Positions 16,371-23,911 of a stretch of 35,923 bases of DNA are shown one piece after another (the stretch's first letter is position 1; each line of letters starts with the position of its first letter). The notes beneath the pieces are model-generated. The model did not search any database. It saw only the letters and a program-made list of their open reading frames with translations, and was not told the origin of the DNA. The stretch is from NCBI GenBank assembly GCA_027486525.1, contig JAIXOY010000067.1:1-35923 (forward strand), written 5' to 3'. Both the position numbers and the translations under genes were made by a program. The stretch is from Pseudomonadota bacterium (GTDB taxonomy: Bacteria; Bdellovibrionota; Bacteriovoracia; Bacteriovoracales; Bacteriovoracaceae).

Positions 16371-17312
16371 CTAGCGGCAGCTCTTATTCGCTTCCGTTTC
16401 TAGCGTCACAAAGGCCGCGGGACGCACTTGCCCTGCGGGCGCCCACTCGTGCACCATTTCGCATTGGCGAACGGCTTCACAGCGCTCCTGCATCAGCTCC
16501 GCTGAGGTTTTCAGCTCGGCCTTGTACTTTTGGCCACGGGCCTTGGCATAAGGTTTCGCCCAAGCACCAAAACCGCGCACGCTGGTTTCGGCAATACGGC
16601 AATCTTCATATGATTGTTGGGTGCAAAGTGCGAGTGCCGCTCTCTCAGCTTCGCTGGCGCTTCTGGCCGACGCCTCAAAGTCCTTTGATTCAGCCGCGAG
16701 CTTCGTTTTTTCTATCCGCACCGGGCACCAGATTTGTCCTAAGCGTACTGACAGACTATGCCAAGAATGAAGCAGCAACTCCGCCTTAGACTTGAGTCCT
16801 TGCGCTTCAGCCATGAGCTTAAGAATTTCAAACCGTGGATCGTGGCCAGGAGACAACAGTCCATCGATGGGACTCCAGGCCGCTGCATCGAGGAGAATGA
16901 TCCCTTCGACAGCGATAGATTTGACGGAAAATTCTTCGTTCCCGCGACGAACAGAAAGATTATTCACCGCCACCACACGTCGAATAGTGAGTACGGCTTC
17001 GAGCTTGTTGCGCAGTTCTTTGTTGCCCATTTCTTGGAGCATCTGTTCGCCCAAGAACAAGAACTCCTGCCGCAACTCATCGCCACCGTTGCCGACGTCA
17101 TCGCCGCCTGTGCCACCGCTGCGTGTGCGCAACCGTTGCATGTCAGCAGCTTGCAACTGCTTGCCATCCAAGCGGATGGTTTCGAGTTTGAGCGTCGGCT
17201 CCGCTCTCTGGAGCTCGACCGAAAGCCTCGTTGAGGGGGCGACGTCGAGCGCCTTCGGCACTTCTTGCGCCATGGCAGCAAAACTGAACAACAGGATCAA
17301 GCCGAATTTCAT
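16371..17312 (-). CDS. Exported protein of unknown family with GNGGD motif
   Basis: The start is set at the ATG at 17312: it overlaps the preceding TGA as ATGA and has GGAG six bases upstream. An ATG four codons earlier is possible but badly spaced from any ribosome-binding site. The 313-residue protein has a signal peptide ending in Ala-Met-Ala (about residue 15). Residues near 65-80 hold a Gly/Asp-rich segment with GNGGDELRQEF, a motif I associate with exported Bdellovibrio-type proteins of unknown function. The C-terminal third is Ala/Glu/Lys-rich with five Cys that could pair after export. No enzyme motif recognised. It is the third gene of a leftward operon led by a regulator. Confidence 0.75.
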   Translation of the reverse strand: MKFGLILLFSFAAMAQEVPKALDVAPSTRLSVELQRAEPTLKLETIRLDGKQLQAADMQRLRTRSGGTGGDDVGNGGDELRQEFLFLGEQMLQEMGNKELRNKLEAVLTIRRVVAVNNLSVRRGNEEFSVKSIAVEGIILLDAAAWSPIDGLLSPGHDPRFEILKLMAEAQGLKSKAELLLHSWHSLSVRLGQIWCPVRIEKTKLAAESKDFEASARSASEAERAALALCTQQSYEDCRIAETSVRGFGAWAKPYAKARGQKYKAELKTSAELMQERCEAVRQCEMVHEWAPAGQVRPAAFVTLETEANKSCR

Positions 17313-18136
17313 AAACATCTCCATCTCGCCGTCGTCTTCTCTAGCTCGAGGGCATCTTCATCCTGCAAAGGAGCAATCGCCCCTGCACTCAGAAGATCGC
17401 TGCAAAGCATAGCTTTCTCACAAGCTTCCGCTTTTTGTTGATTCTTGCTCCGACGAACACTGACTTTCTTTATGCAAAGACCTTCGACGACAACTTTCGT
17501 CTCGTTGCGAATGAAGCCGTTGGTGTTTTTCCGTGACATGGAGCTGTAGCTGCTCTCGACAACCACACCGTCAGAAAATCCTTTGGCGCGACATTTCTCA
17601 TTCAGATCGGTCATGGCATTTTCCTGTGCGACCCGCAGAGTGGTTACGCCCATCACGTTGAGCTCTCCGTCGCCCGGAGGACGACCAAATCCTTCACCCG
17701 ACATTCTTTTCGTTTTCTCCTCGAGGCGCGTGCTGGCGACACGCAAGTCACAGTATGGCCTCGCTTCCACGGCCACTCGGCTGTGGGGAATCATGTGGCG
17801 AGACATGAGGTAGTTATCATCATTAATACCGGCCATGCGAAGCAGCTCATGCAACACGAGCAGACGTACGTCGCGGCCTTCTCTTAGGAAAGTGATCCAA
17901 CGCTCTTCTGAGAGTGTCACCTTGCCGGGAACGCCTAGAGCATCCACCAGCGATCCGCCGTTATCTCTGAGCTCACCTTTCACGACGACGATCTCGCCGG
18001 CCGCCAACACGGCTTCGAGTTCGGGAGTCTGGACAACCTTTGCCTGGTCACGGAAGAACGCTTCCACGCGCTGAGCGCGCATGTCTTGTGCTAAAGCTGA
18101 CAGACTGAAGAGAATCAAAAGGGAAAAAAGCTTCAT
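17309..18136 (-). CDS. Exported protein of unknown family with His-Glu-Leu-Leu motif
   Basis: A 275-residue protein with a signal peptide (cleavage after Ala-Leu-Ala, about residue 16). Residues about 97-105 read VLHELLRMAG followed by acidic residues; this resembles the start of a metallopeptidase helix but the second His of HExxH is replaced, so zinc-protease activity cannot be claimed. Four Cys in the C-terminal half may pair. It lies between the regulator upstream and the GNGGD protein downstream, with four-base ATGA overlaps on both sides, so all three are probably made from one mRNA. Function unknown; a joint extracytoplasmic task for the two exported products is inferred. Confidence 0.75.
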   Translation of the reverse strand: MKLFSLLILFSLSALAQDMRAQRVEAFFRDQAKVVQTPELEAVLAAGEIVVVKGELRDNGGSLVDALGVPGKVTLSEERWITFLREGRDVRLLVLHELLRMAGINDDNYLMSRHMIPHSRVAVEARPYCDLRVASTRLEEKTKRMSGEGFGRPPGDGELNVMGVTTLRVAQENAMTDLNEKCRAKGFSDGVVVESSYSSMSRKNTNGFIRNETKVVVEGLCIKKVSVRRSKNQQKAEACEKAMLCSDLLSAGAIAPLQDEDALELEKTTARWRCL

Positions 18137-18927
18137 GACTTTCTCCCCGTCTGCGGGAAGAGCTGGATGTTAAGACTGTAGACCTCGTCGCCATCGCCCT
18201 CACCTAGGAAAGCGGCCATCTCTTTTCTAAAAAGACGTATGCGTTTTTTGGCCTCCGCCAGTTTGGCCTTGTCGGTGGGGATCATGATGGAGGTGATGTC
18301 GCGGTCTTCGACCTCAACGTCATCGATGGAAGCCAGTGCTCGGCGAATGTTTTGCCGATGGAAACTTCGAATCACTTCTGAAGGAACATCGGTGGGCGTT
18401 TCAAGCGGACGGGCGGTGCGAGTCCACTGTCCATCCTGGCAGTCCATGAGCCCCAGTCTTTGCAAACGATCGAGGGCCTGGGTGCATTCATCTTGAGTGA
18501 TGCCAAGGCGCTCACTCATCCAAGCGACGTTGCTCTGGAAATTTTTAAGCTTCACGAGATTCATCAATCCGAAATGCCACCAATCACTGATGATCGAAAA
18601 TTGATCCATCTGGATTTGCACGTACGACATCTGTTCTTCCATCGCGCGTGTGCGGCGGAGGGTGGGATCGAGACGGCCGTTCAGATCTTCCGTCACGGCC
18701 TTCAGCAGTTGCTGACGTTTATCAGTAGAAAACTTTAAACGATCGGCCCAGGAGATCGCCTTCTCGGTCGTAACCGGACGCTTGCCCTGCAGAACCATGG
18801 AGAGCACGGCCGCAGACGTGCCAAGGTCGCGCGCATAAGCACGAAGCGAATAAGCTGAGTTTCGTTCTTGGCGCTGAACCATCTCTGTTTTGAGCAGGTC
18901 CACAACCAGGGCGCGTTCGGGTGTCAT
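18133..18927 (-). CDS. TIGR02147/DUF4423-type regulatory protein
   Basis: A 264-residue cytoplasmic protein. The N-terminal 60 residues carry an HTH-like segment (YSLRAYARDLGTSAAVLSMV then LQGKRPVT) with the arrangement seen in TIGR02147 proteins, a family named from Fibrobacter and Bdellovibrio relatives. Residues about 95-190 contain a winged-helix-like region (ISDWWHFGLMNL, then RLGITQDECTQALDRLQRLG), followed by RSFHRQNIRRAL typical of the same family. It leads a three-gene leftward operon and probably controls it or a wider set of genes. A TACAAT hexamer ends exactly six bases before the ATG and there is no Shine-Dalgarno sequence, suggesting a leaderless transcript. Confidence 0.85.
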   Translation of the reverse strand: MTPERALVVDLLKTEMVQRQERNSAYSLRAYARDLGTSAAVLSMVLQGKRPVTTEKAISWADRLKFSTDKRQQLLKAVTEDLNGRLDPTLRRTRAMEEQMSYVQIQMDQFSIISDWWHFGLMNLVKLKNFQSNVAWMSERLGITQDECTQALDRLQRLGLMDCQDGQWTRTARPLETPTDVPSEVIRSFHRQNIRRALASIDDVEVEDRDITSIMIPTDKAKLAEAKKRIRLFRKEMAAFLGEGDGDEVYSLNIQLFPQTGRKS

Positions 18928-19187
18928 AGCTAGATTGTAGAGGAGATAGGCTTCTCGAAAGTCGGATGATGTAAAAAGTACACACCTCCAAGTCGCTGAT
19001 TCTCCTAAGTTCCGAGCCTCTCCTTATATTTAAACAAGCGCGAAATCCTTACCCGTTACACCCCGGGGCCGTAACAGAACGAGGCCCTCAGAAGGCAAAA
19101 GCGATTGAGAAAAATGCCGCCAGGCAGCATATTCGCTCCAACACAACAACTGCTGATCATTACCGATCACAAAACCAAGGAGCTTCT
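18928..19187. other. Longest intergenic stretch, divergent control region
   Basis: These 260 bases separate the leftward regulator gene from the rightward gene at 19188. They hold the TACAAT -10 candidate for the regulator (18934-18939, minus strand), an inverted repeat GTTAC/GTAAC (19055-19059 and 19071-19075) flanking a CCCCGGGG core, and AAGGAG as ribosome-binding site for the rightward gene. No open reading frame with good coding character and no RNA gene was recognised. Confidence 0.5.
18934..18939 (-). promoter_or_regulatory. Candidate -10 element, leaderless start
   Basis: TACAAT on the minus strand (5 of 6 consensus) ends exactly six bases before the regulator ATG at 18927. The -35 region is poor. 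No ribosome-binding site is visible. Confidence 0.4.
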
Positions 19188-19568
19188 ATGAAGAACTTTA
19201 AGAAAATTGTTAACGCCTCAATGATTGCTGTCACGCTTTGCTTAACCGCAGTTCCTCGTTCGCACGCCGCGGAAATTTCAATGATCGTCGTCGGCGGCAC
19301 CGTCGCAACCGTTGCGATCTACGGCATCGGCTACTCCGGCTACGGTATTGGCGTGGGTCTTCTCATGAGCTCAGGTCAAAACGTTGCCTTCAAGGCCGAT
19401 GACTACCGCCAGGCCCTCGATGTTGTGGCCGCGGGCGACGCTGATCTGATCACTCCAGAACTGGCACGCATTTTGGCGGAGGTCCGCGAGAACGAACCTA
19501 AGTTCGCCAACGCAGACGACCTGGAACTGCTCGAATCTTTGGTCGATGCCATCAACAAAGTACTCTAA
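19188..19568 (+). CDS. Small exported protein with a Gly-rich hydrophobic segment
   Basis: A 126-residue protein with a signal peptide (Lys-rich start, hydrophobic core, cleavage after Ser-His-Ala near residue 27). Residues about 30-62 form a second hydrophobic stretch rich in Gly, Val, Tyr and Ser that may be a membrane span or an aggregating segment. The C-terminal half is acidic and helical. AAGGAG precedes the ATG at normal distance. It is followed by a stable hairpin and then, 45 bases on, by the large two-domain gene, so the two are probably cotranscribed. Function unknown. Confidence 0.7.
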   Translation: MKNFKKIVNASMIAVTLCLTAVPRSHAAEISMIVVGGTVATVAIYGIGYSGYGIGVGLLMSSGQNVAFKADDYRQALDVVAAGDADLITPELARILAEVRENEPKFANADDLELLESLVDAINKVL

Positions 19569-19576
19569 CTCTTCAC

Positions 19577-19595
19577 CGGGGGTCAGAGACCCCCG
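19577..19595 (+). other. Stable GC hairpin between the first two genes of the unit
   Basis: CGGGGGTC and GACCCCCG form a perfect eight-base stem with a three-base loop (AGA). There is no T-run. It is followed by the palindrome CCTCCGGAGG (19599-19608), whose right half is the ribosome-binding site of the next gene. It may protect the 3' end of the upstream mRNA or affect initiation of the downstream gene. Confidence 0.45.
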
Positions 19596-19613
19596 CCCCC
19601 TCCGGAGGTTACC

Positions 19614-21320
19614 ATGCGCTCAGTACTCTTTGCCCTCATGACCACACTTGGATTTTCGAGCGCTTTTGCGGACGTGCGCTTGGTGACCTCTGCCCCCACT
19701 TCAGTTACTGACAAATTTTTTGAGGAAACGTTGAAACTACTCCCCCCGGCGTTTCATCAAGAAATTAACTCCACAGTGAGTGTCGAGTTCGTACAACTCG
19801 ACACTCACCCCTCTTTGCAGGACCCTTGCACACCTCGTGAAAACCACCAGGTGTACGGTAAATTCCAAGGCGGAAAGATCTATCTTAATAGAAACTTTCT
19901 CCCTCACCTTCGTGGCTCAAATGTCACTGGATTTTCTTGTGGACACAAGACCTACAAGAAATTAGCCACTGCGACGCTGCTTCACGAGCTGGCCCACCTA
20001 TTTGACGAAAAGACGCAAATCTCGAAGACCATTCACTTTCGCTCATTGATCGGTGCGGTCACAAAAGAAGGCGGCGTCGGCAAACTCAAGAATCGCGAAA
20101 CATCGCGCTCCGCTGATTCCTATGAACTTAAGAATCCGAGCGAGAGTTTTGCCATCAACACGGAGTTCTTTCTCCTAGACCAAGAGTTCGCTTGTCGACG
20201 TCCCAACCTCAGCTCTTTCCTCGGCTTAATCTATGGGGCAAGGAAGCCATCCTGCAATCCAGCGTCTGAAATCCGGGTGCTCGACGGTGCTGGCAAAACC
20301 TTTCTCACCGACATCAAGCCAGAAAACGTCCGTGAAATTCAATACCTCTTCGCCGGGAAGGGGGCGGCGGTCATGAGCCGCTTCGGCCACGCCATGTTCA
20401 AGATCGTCATGAATCCTCCGGCGCAGGATCTCGTCGCGGGCTTTGTGGGCATGATCGATGACACCGTCATTAACAGCCTCGATGGATTGACGGGCGAATA
20501 CCCGAGCCGCCTTGTGGTTGGTCCCTACACAGAAACGCTTAACAAGTACACGCGTGTTGAAATGCGTGACCTCACCGGGTATCCCATCGCGTTCTCGGCC
20601 CATCAAAAGCGCGTGTTTCTTCAGCAAGTTCTGACACTCTACTGGGAATATGCAGGCCGCTACTTCTTCATATCGAACAACTGCGCAACTGAGGCCATGG
20701 ATCTCTTAAAGACCACTATTGTTACCAACGATTTTCAGAAGAAGCGCCCTCTTACTCCGAAGGGTGTGCTCGAAGCACTCGAAGCGACGGGACTCGTCTC
20801 GAAAGAAAAAGCGATCACGAATGCGTCTCACTGGACAATTATGGAGCGCATCTTTGAACGCACGCAGATCAAGAATCGGTCTTTGAAAGATTACTGGAAG
20901 CTGCCAGCGCTCCAACGCCGCGAATTGATCAACGGCGACAAGACTGCACTTCGCTCTTTTCATGCACTTGAGAAAAGCATTGCCGAACGCGATCTTCGCT
21001 CGATGGAGGGCCGTCTGATGAAGGAAATCCACAAGCTCCCTGAGGGCGACGCCACAAAGACTGCAGCGCTTGAATCTATCCGTTTGAATAGCATCTTGTC
21101 CTTCGGCCACCAGCTCGCCACCGGTTACGGAATCCCCATTCCCCATGATCGCCGCGTGCTCACAGCCACCGAAGAAGGGGACATGGAAACGGCCCTCGCG
21201 AAAGCGCAGCAAGAAATGGGAACCTGGGGCCAGAGCATGTTCGGCGATAGCGAGGAAGCTCTGGAAGCACGCGCCTCGTTTGAAAACGAAACCATTGTGA
21301 GAAAACTTCTAACAAAATAA
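19614..21320 (+). CDS. Exported two-domain protein: HExxH domain plus Lnb/DUF4105-like domain
   Basis: A 568-residue protein with a signal peptide (cleavage after Ala-Phe-Ala, about residue 19). The first domain (about 20-230) has a zinc-protease motif HELAH at 124-128 and a Glu in NPSESFAINTEF (177) at a suitable distance for a third ligand. The second domain (about 235-420) has SRFGHAMFKI (255-264) and YFFISNNCATEAMDLL (350-365): the Gly-His and Asn-Asn-Cys-Ala-Thr pair is typical of DUF4105/Lnb-like proteins, a papain-like fold that includes the Enterococcus lipoprotein N-acyltransferase Lnb; candidate catalytic residues are His259 and Cys357. The last 150 residues are helical. Periplasmic peptidase or acyltransferase activity is inferred. 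GGAGG precedes the ATG. Confidence 0.75.
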   Translation: MRSVLFALMTTLGFSSAFADVRLVTSAPTSVTDKFFEETLKLLPPAFHQEINSTVSVEFVQLDTHPSLQDPCTPRENHQVYGKFQGGKIYLNRNFLPHLRGSNVTGFSCGHKTYKKLATATLLHELAHLFDEKTQISKTIHFRSLIGAVTKEGGVGKLKNRETSRSADSYELKNPSESFAINTEFFLLDQEFACRRPNLSSFLGLIYGARKPSCNPASEIRVLDGAGKTFLTDIKPENVREIQYLFAGKGAAVMSRFGHAMFKIVMNPPAQDLVAGFVGMIDDTVINSLDGLTGEYPSRLVVGPYTETLNKYTRVEMRDLTGYPIAFSAHQKRVFLQQVLTLYWEYAGRYFFISNNCATEAMDLLKTTIVTNDFQKKRPLTPKGVLEALEATGLVSKEKAITNASHWTIMERIFERTQIKNRSLKDYWKLPALQRRELINGDKTALRSFHALEKSIAERDLRSMEGRLMKEIHKLPEGDATKTAALESIRLNSILSFGHQLATGYGIPIPHDRRVLTATEEGDMETALAKAQQEMGTWGQSMFGDSEEALEARASFENETIVRKLLTK

Positions 21321-21347
21321 CACTCTCACTTACACCAAAGGAATTGT

Positions 21348-21776
21348 ATGAAATTTTTTATGTTACTTGCTCTCCTAGTGAGCTTCCAGTCTCAAGCGGC
21401 GACGTGCCGGTTTGACCGCGAAAGGACCCTCGTCGTAGAAAAAGAGTTCGAAGCAAGTTCGAGCTACTTCGTCGGGATCGGCTCCGATACGTCGTGCGAG
21501 AAGGCCTTCAAGAAGTGTAACCGCGACGGCTATCAAAACTGCAGAGTCGTGGGCGGAACGTCGAACACTATCCTCGAAGGCGCCCTGGAAGGCGGCAGCT
21601 GCCGTGTGAAGGGTCAAAAAACGGAGGTCCGCAAACTCTCTACCAAAGAATTCTGCGGCGAACTCAACTCCTGTCTTATCTCGATGCTTGGCGAAGACAG
21701 TGACATCCAGGCGGCAAAGATCGAGCTCGCGACCGCTTTGTTTGATCGTAACAAATGCCACCGCCACCTTGACTAA
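21348..21776 (+). CDS. Small exported Cys-rich protein
   Basis: A 142-residue protein with a signal peptide (cleavage after Ser-Gln-Ala-Ala, about residue 18) and eight Cys in the mature part, in keeping with several disulfides in an extracytoplasmic protein. It lies 27 bases after the two-domain gene with AAAGGAA as ribosome-binding site, so it is likely the last gene of that unit. No family recognised. A long hairpin follows the stop codon. Confidence 0.7.
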   Translation: MKFFMLLALLVSFQSQAATCRFDRERTLVVEKEFEASSSYFVGIGSDTSCEKAFKKCNRDGYQNCRVVGGTSNTILEGALEGGSCRVKGQKTEVRKLSTKEFCGELNSCLISMLGEDSDIQAAKIELATALFDRNKCHRHLD

Positions 21777-21787
21777 GTCATCTAAAG

Positions 21788-21822
21788 AGGAGGCTCCAGT
21801 CGTTACTGGACTGGGGCTTCCT
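21788..21822 (+). terminator. Long hairpin without T-run, possible transcript end
   Basis: AGGAGGCTCCAGTC pairs with GACTGGGGCTTCCT over 14 positions (two G-T pairs) around a seven-base loop. It directly follows the last gene of the unit. The missing T-run argues against efficient intrinsic termination; a processing or stability role is equally possible. Confidence 0.4.
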
Positions 21823-21861
21823 GCACTTCTCCCACCCGACTAAAAGACTCTTTTGCCCATC

Positions 21862-21890
21862 TTGGTCCGACGATCGGCCCGCACGATAAT
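21862..21890 (+). promoter_or_regulatory. sigma70-type promoter of the recombinase gene
   Basis: -35 TTGGTC and -10 GATAAT (5 of 6) are separated by exactly 17 bases. The -10 ends directly before the GTG at 21891 and six bases before the TTG at 21897, so transcription would start at about that TTG, which favours a leaderless TTG start. Confidence 0.5.
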
Positions 21891-22925
21891 GTGTGCTTGG
21901 CACGTTCTGAGGCCCTCAGCATTGTCGCTGTCTCCGCTCTTCCCTCCACTGGTGTAGACGAAAAACTCGCGCGCCAGTTTAAAGAGGCCCGCGAGCGCGG
22001 CATTCACATCGAGGATTTCTTCAACGACTTCCTCGAACGTTTTCTCTCACTCGATACCCGCCGGGCCTACCAGGGCGACCTCGATGCCTTTTTTGCTTTT
22101 CTCAAAAGCGGCGGTGAGCAACTGCGCCACCCGTCGGATCTCAAAGCCTTTCACTTTCAGCTCTACCGCGACAAACTCATCGCTGAAGGCAAGGCCTCGG
22201 CCACCGTCAATCGTCGACTGGTGGCGATCCGCTCTTTCATGAAGTGGGCCGTGGCGGCGAAACTCGTGGACCACAATCCACTGGATGTGGTGAAGCTCCC
22301 CAAGGTGCAGACCGAATCACCCACGCAAGCCTTTGACGATGAAGAAGTCACGCGCATGCTAGCGGCCCCGGACCTCAACACTGTCAGTGGAAATCTCCAT
22401 CGCATCTCCATGGTGCTCTTGTTTCACTTAGGCCTTCGTCGTGCAGAACTCACGGGTTTGCGCCTGATGGATTTTCAACAGCAGCGTGGGCATTTTGTTG
22501 TGCGCGTCCACGGTAAGGGCGACAAGGTTCGCCTGGTCCCAGTGACTGAGACAGTGGCCCAGGAGCTCCATGCCTACTACGCCCGCCTCATGAAGATGGG
22601 AGTTAAGCTCGAGCCCGATGAGTGGCTTTTGCAGACTGACCCGGTGAGGCGCCGAGGGCAACGGGTCGACGGATCCACCGTGTATCGAATCATTGAAAAG
22701 TACGCCCGGGCGCTGGAGATCAATAAGAAGGTTTCGCCGCACTCCTGTCGTGCCACCGTGATCTCACACTTACTAGATACTCAATCAGCACCGATTCGTG
22801 ATGTGGCGATCTTTGCAGGCCACGCCAATGTGACCACCACTGAGCGCTACGATAAGCGCCGGCAGAACCTCGAGAAGAGCGCGGCCTATGCGGTTGATTT
22901 TGAGCTAGAGAAAAAGAAAGCCTAA
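21891..22925 (+). CDS. Tyrosine recombinase (XerC/XerD-like integrase)
   Basis: The 344-residue frame has the N-terminal SAM-like core-binding domain (about 43-130) and the C-terminal catalytic domain. All catalytic residues are present: Arg183 (LGLRRAEL), Lys209 (GKGDKVR), His284 and Arg287 (HSCRATV), His311 (AGHANVTTTE) and nucleophile Tyr320 (ERYDKR). Length and motif spacing suit a Xer-type or small integrase. The start is uncertain: GTG at 21891 is given, but the promoter just upstream would put the mRNA start at the TTG at 21897; no ATG lies before the domain. No attachment repeats or phage genes were seen nearby, so it could be a chromosomal Xer enzyme or a stranded integrase. It overlaps the convergent gene by four bases. 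Confidence 0.9.
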   Translation: MCLARSEALSIVAVSALPSTGVDEKLARQFKEARERGIHIEDFFNDFLERFLSLDTRRAYQGDLDAFFAFLKSGGEQLRHPSDLKAFHFQLYRDKLIAEGKASATVNRRLVAIRSFMKWAVAAKLVDHNPLDVVKLPKVQTESPTQAFDDEEVTRMLAAPDLNTVSGNLHRISMVLLFHLGLRRAELTGLRLMDFQQQRGHFVVRVHGKGDKVRLVPVTETVAQELHAYYARLMKMGVKLEPDEWLLQTDPVRRRGQRVDGSTVYRIIEKYARALEINKKVSPHSCRATVISHLLDTQSAPIRDVAIFAGHANVTTTERYDKRRQNLEKSAAYAVDFELEKKKA

Positions 22926-23860
22926 GCTGATTTGCTCACCAAAAATTGCGTCATGTGCGATCGACCTGTTTTGACAAAACGCGCGAAGTGCTGGGCCATC
23001 AATTGATGCGAACTCTCCAGGGCCTTGTAATCCACGAACAGATACACGTCATGTGTCTGACCAAAATCAAACCGTGAAGCGACTTGGAAGTCGGTGCACG
23101 AGAGCATGAAGGCCTCGAGCTTATTTTGTGTATAGAACGGATTGAGACTCCACTCAGAAATCGCCTGTTGAAAGCCTTCCCAGTTGTTACTACTGTTCGC
23201 ACCATCGAGGGATGAGGTCTTGATGAGGAGACGGAGCTTTCCGTGAGGACGAACCTCGTTGAAGAACAGTGGGGCCGGACATTTAAACAACAGGCCTGTT
23301 GAGGTGATCTGCTGCAAATCAATCAGGCCTGCGCCCGAGAGCCCAGGGCCAAACTCCATGAGCAAGCGACCGGGCACACGTAACCGGAAATCACGCTGCG
23401 GAAGTTTACCTTCGAGCAGAAAGTACTGCACGAAGTCTTGGTAGGTGTGCGAGTTCAAGCAATCAACCACGGCGAACTTCTTGTAAGGGCCGGAGGGTGA
23501 GATGAAAGAGACTTCGCACGGCGCGTGGCTTTCCTGCCCGCACCAGTGACGCTCAAAGATCGCATCCTGGTAAAGCTCATACAAATTTGTCTGAATGATC
23601 TGATTGCTTGGAGTGCGTAACCACACCGGCATGCTACGTAGCTTCTGCAGTTCATTTGTTTTCTGATCGAACTCTGCTTTGAAAATCACGTCGCTCTTCA
23701 AGCGCGCCTGATTGAGCTGACAGGTTTCATGAAAATCGGTCCACTGAAAACTCACCGGGCCACGTGGGTTCAAAACCACGGTTTCGTTCAGGCCACTCCA
23801 GCCAGAAGTCAGAGGTGTCGCAGAGAGATTTTTGTTCGCAGGAATATTTAAAATGCGCAT
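22922..23860 (-). CDS. Protein of unknown function, possibly PilZ-like
   Basis: The start is set at the ATG at 23860; the TTG one codon earlier is less likely. The 312-residue product has no signal peptide or membrane span. Around residues 155-200 the order of Arg residues (RDFRLRVPGRL) followed about 20 residues later by GLIDLQQITSTGLLF recalls the RxxxR and DxSxxG parts of the cyclic-di-GMP-binding PilZ domain, but the second motif is degenerate, so binding is doubtful. No other domain was recognised. It lies 48 bases downstream of the permease gene but has its own -10 candidate (TACACT) ending six bases before the ATG, so it may be transcribed alone. Confidence 0.6.
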   Translation of the reverse strand: MRILNIPANKNLSATPLTSGWSGLNETVVLNPRGPVSFQWTDFHETCQLNQARLKSDVIFKAEFDQKTNELQKLRSMPVWLRTPSNQIIQTNLYELYQDAIFERHWCGQESHAPCEVSFISPSGPYKKFAVVDCLNSHTYQDFVQYFLLEGKLPQRDFRLRVPGRLLMEFGPGLSGAGLIDLQQITSTGLLFKCPAPLFFNEVRPHGKLRLLIKTSSLDGANSSNNWEGFQQAISEWSLNPFYTQNKLEAFMLSCTDFQVASRFDFGQTHDVYLFVDYKALESSHQLMAQHFARFVKTGRSHMTQFLVSKSA

Positions 23861-23866
23861 CAAATC

Positions 23867-23872
23867 AGTGTA
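23867..23872 (-). promoter_or_regulatory. Candidate -10 element, leaderless start
   Basis: TACACT on the minus strand (4 of 6 consensus) ends exactly six bases before the ATG at 23860. TTGTAA, 16 bases further upstream (4 of 6), may serve as -35. No ribosome-binding site is visible. Confidence 0.4.
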
Positions 23873-23911
23873 AGTCAGGTCGCACGAATTACAAGAACGG
23901 TTTTTTTTCCG

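Noticed and set aside
17830-17850. HELL motif as evidence for a zinc metalloprotease
   Set aside because: The second His of HExxH is absent and no third ligand is visible.
21907-21919. Palindrome CTGAGGCCCTCAG at the start of the recombinase gene as an attachment or operator site
   Set aside because: Its core GAGGCCCTC also occurs at about 19081 and 27761 without context, so it is probably chance in GC-rich DNA.
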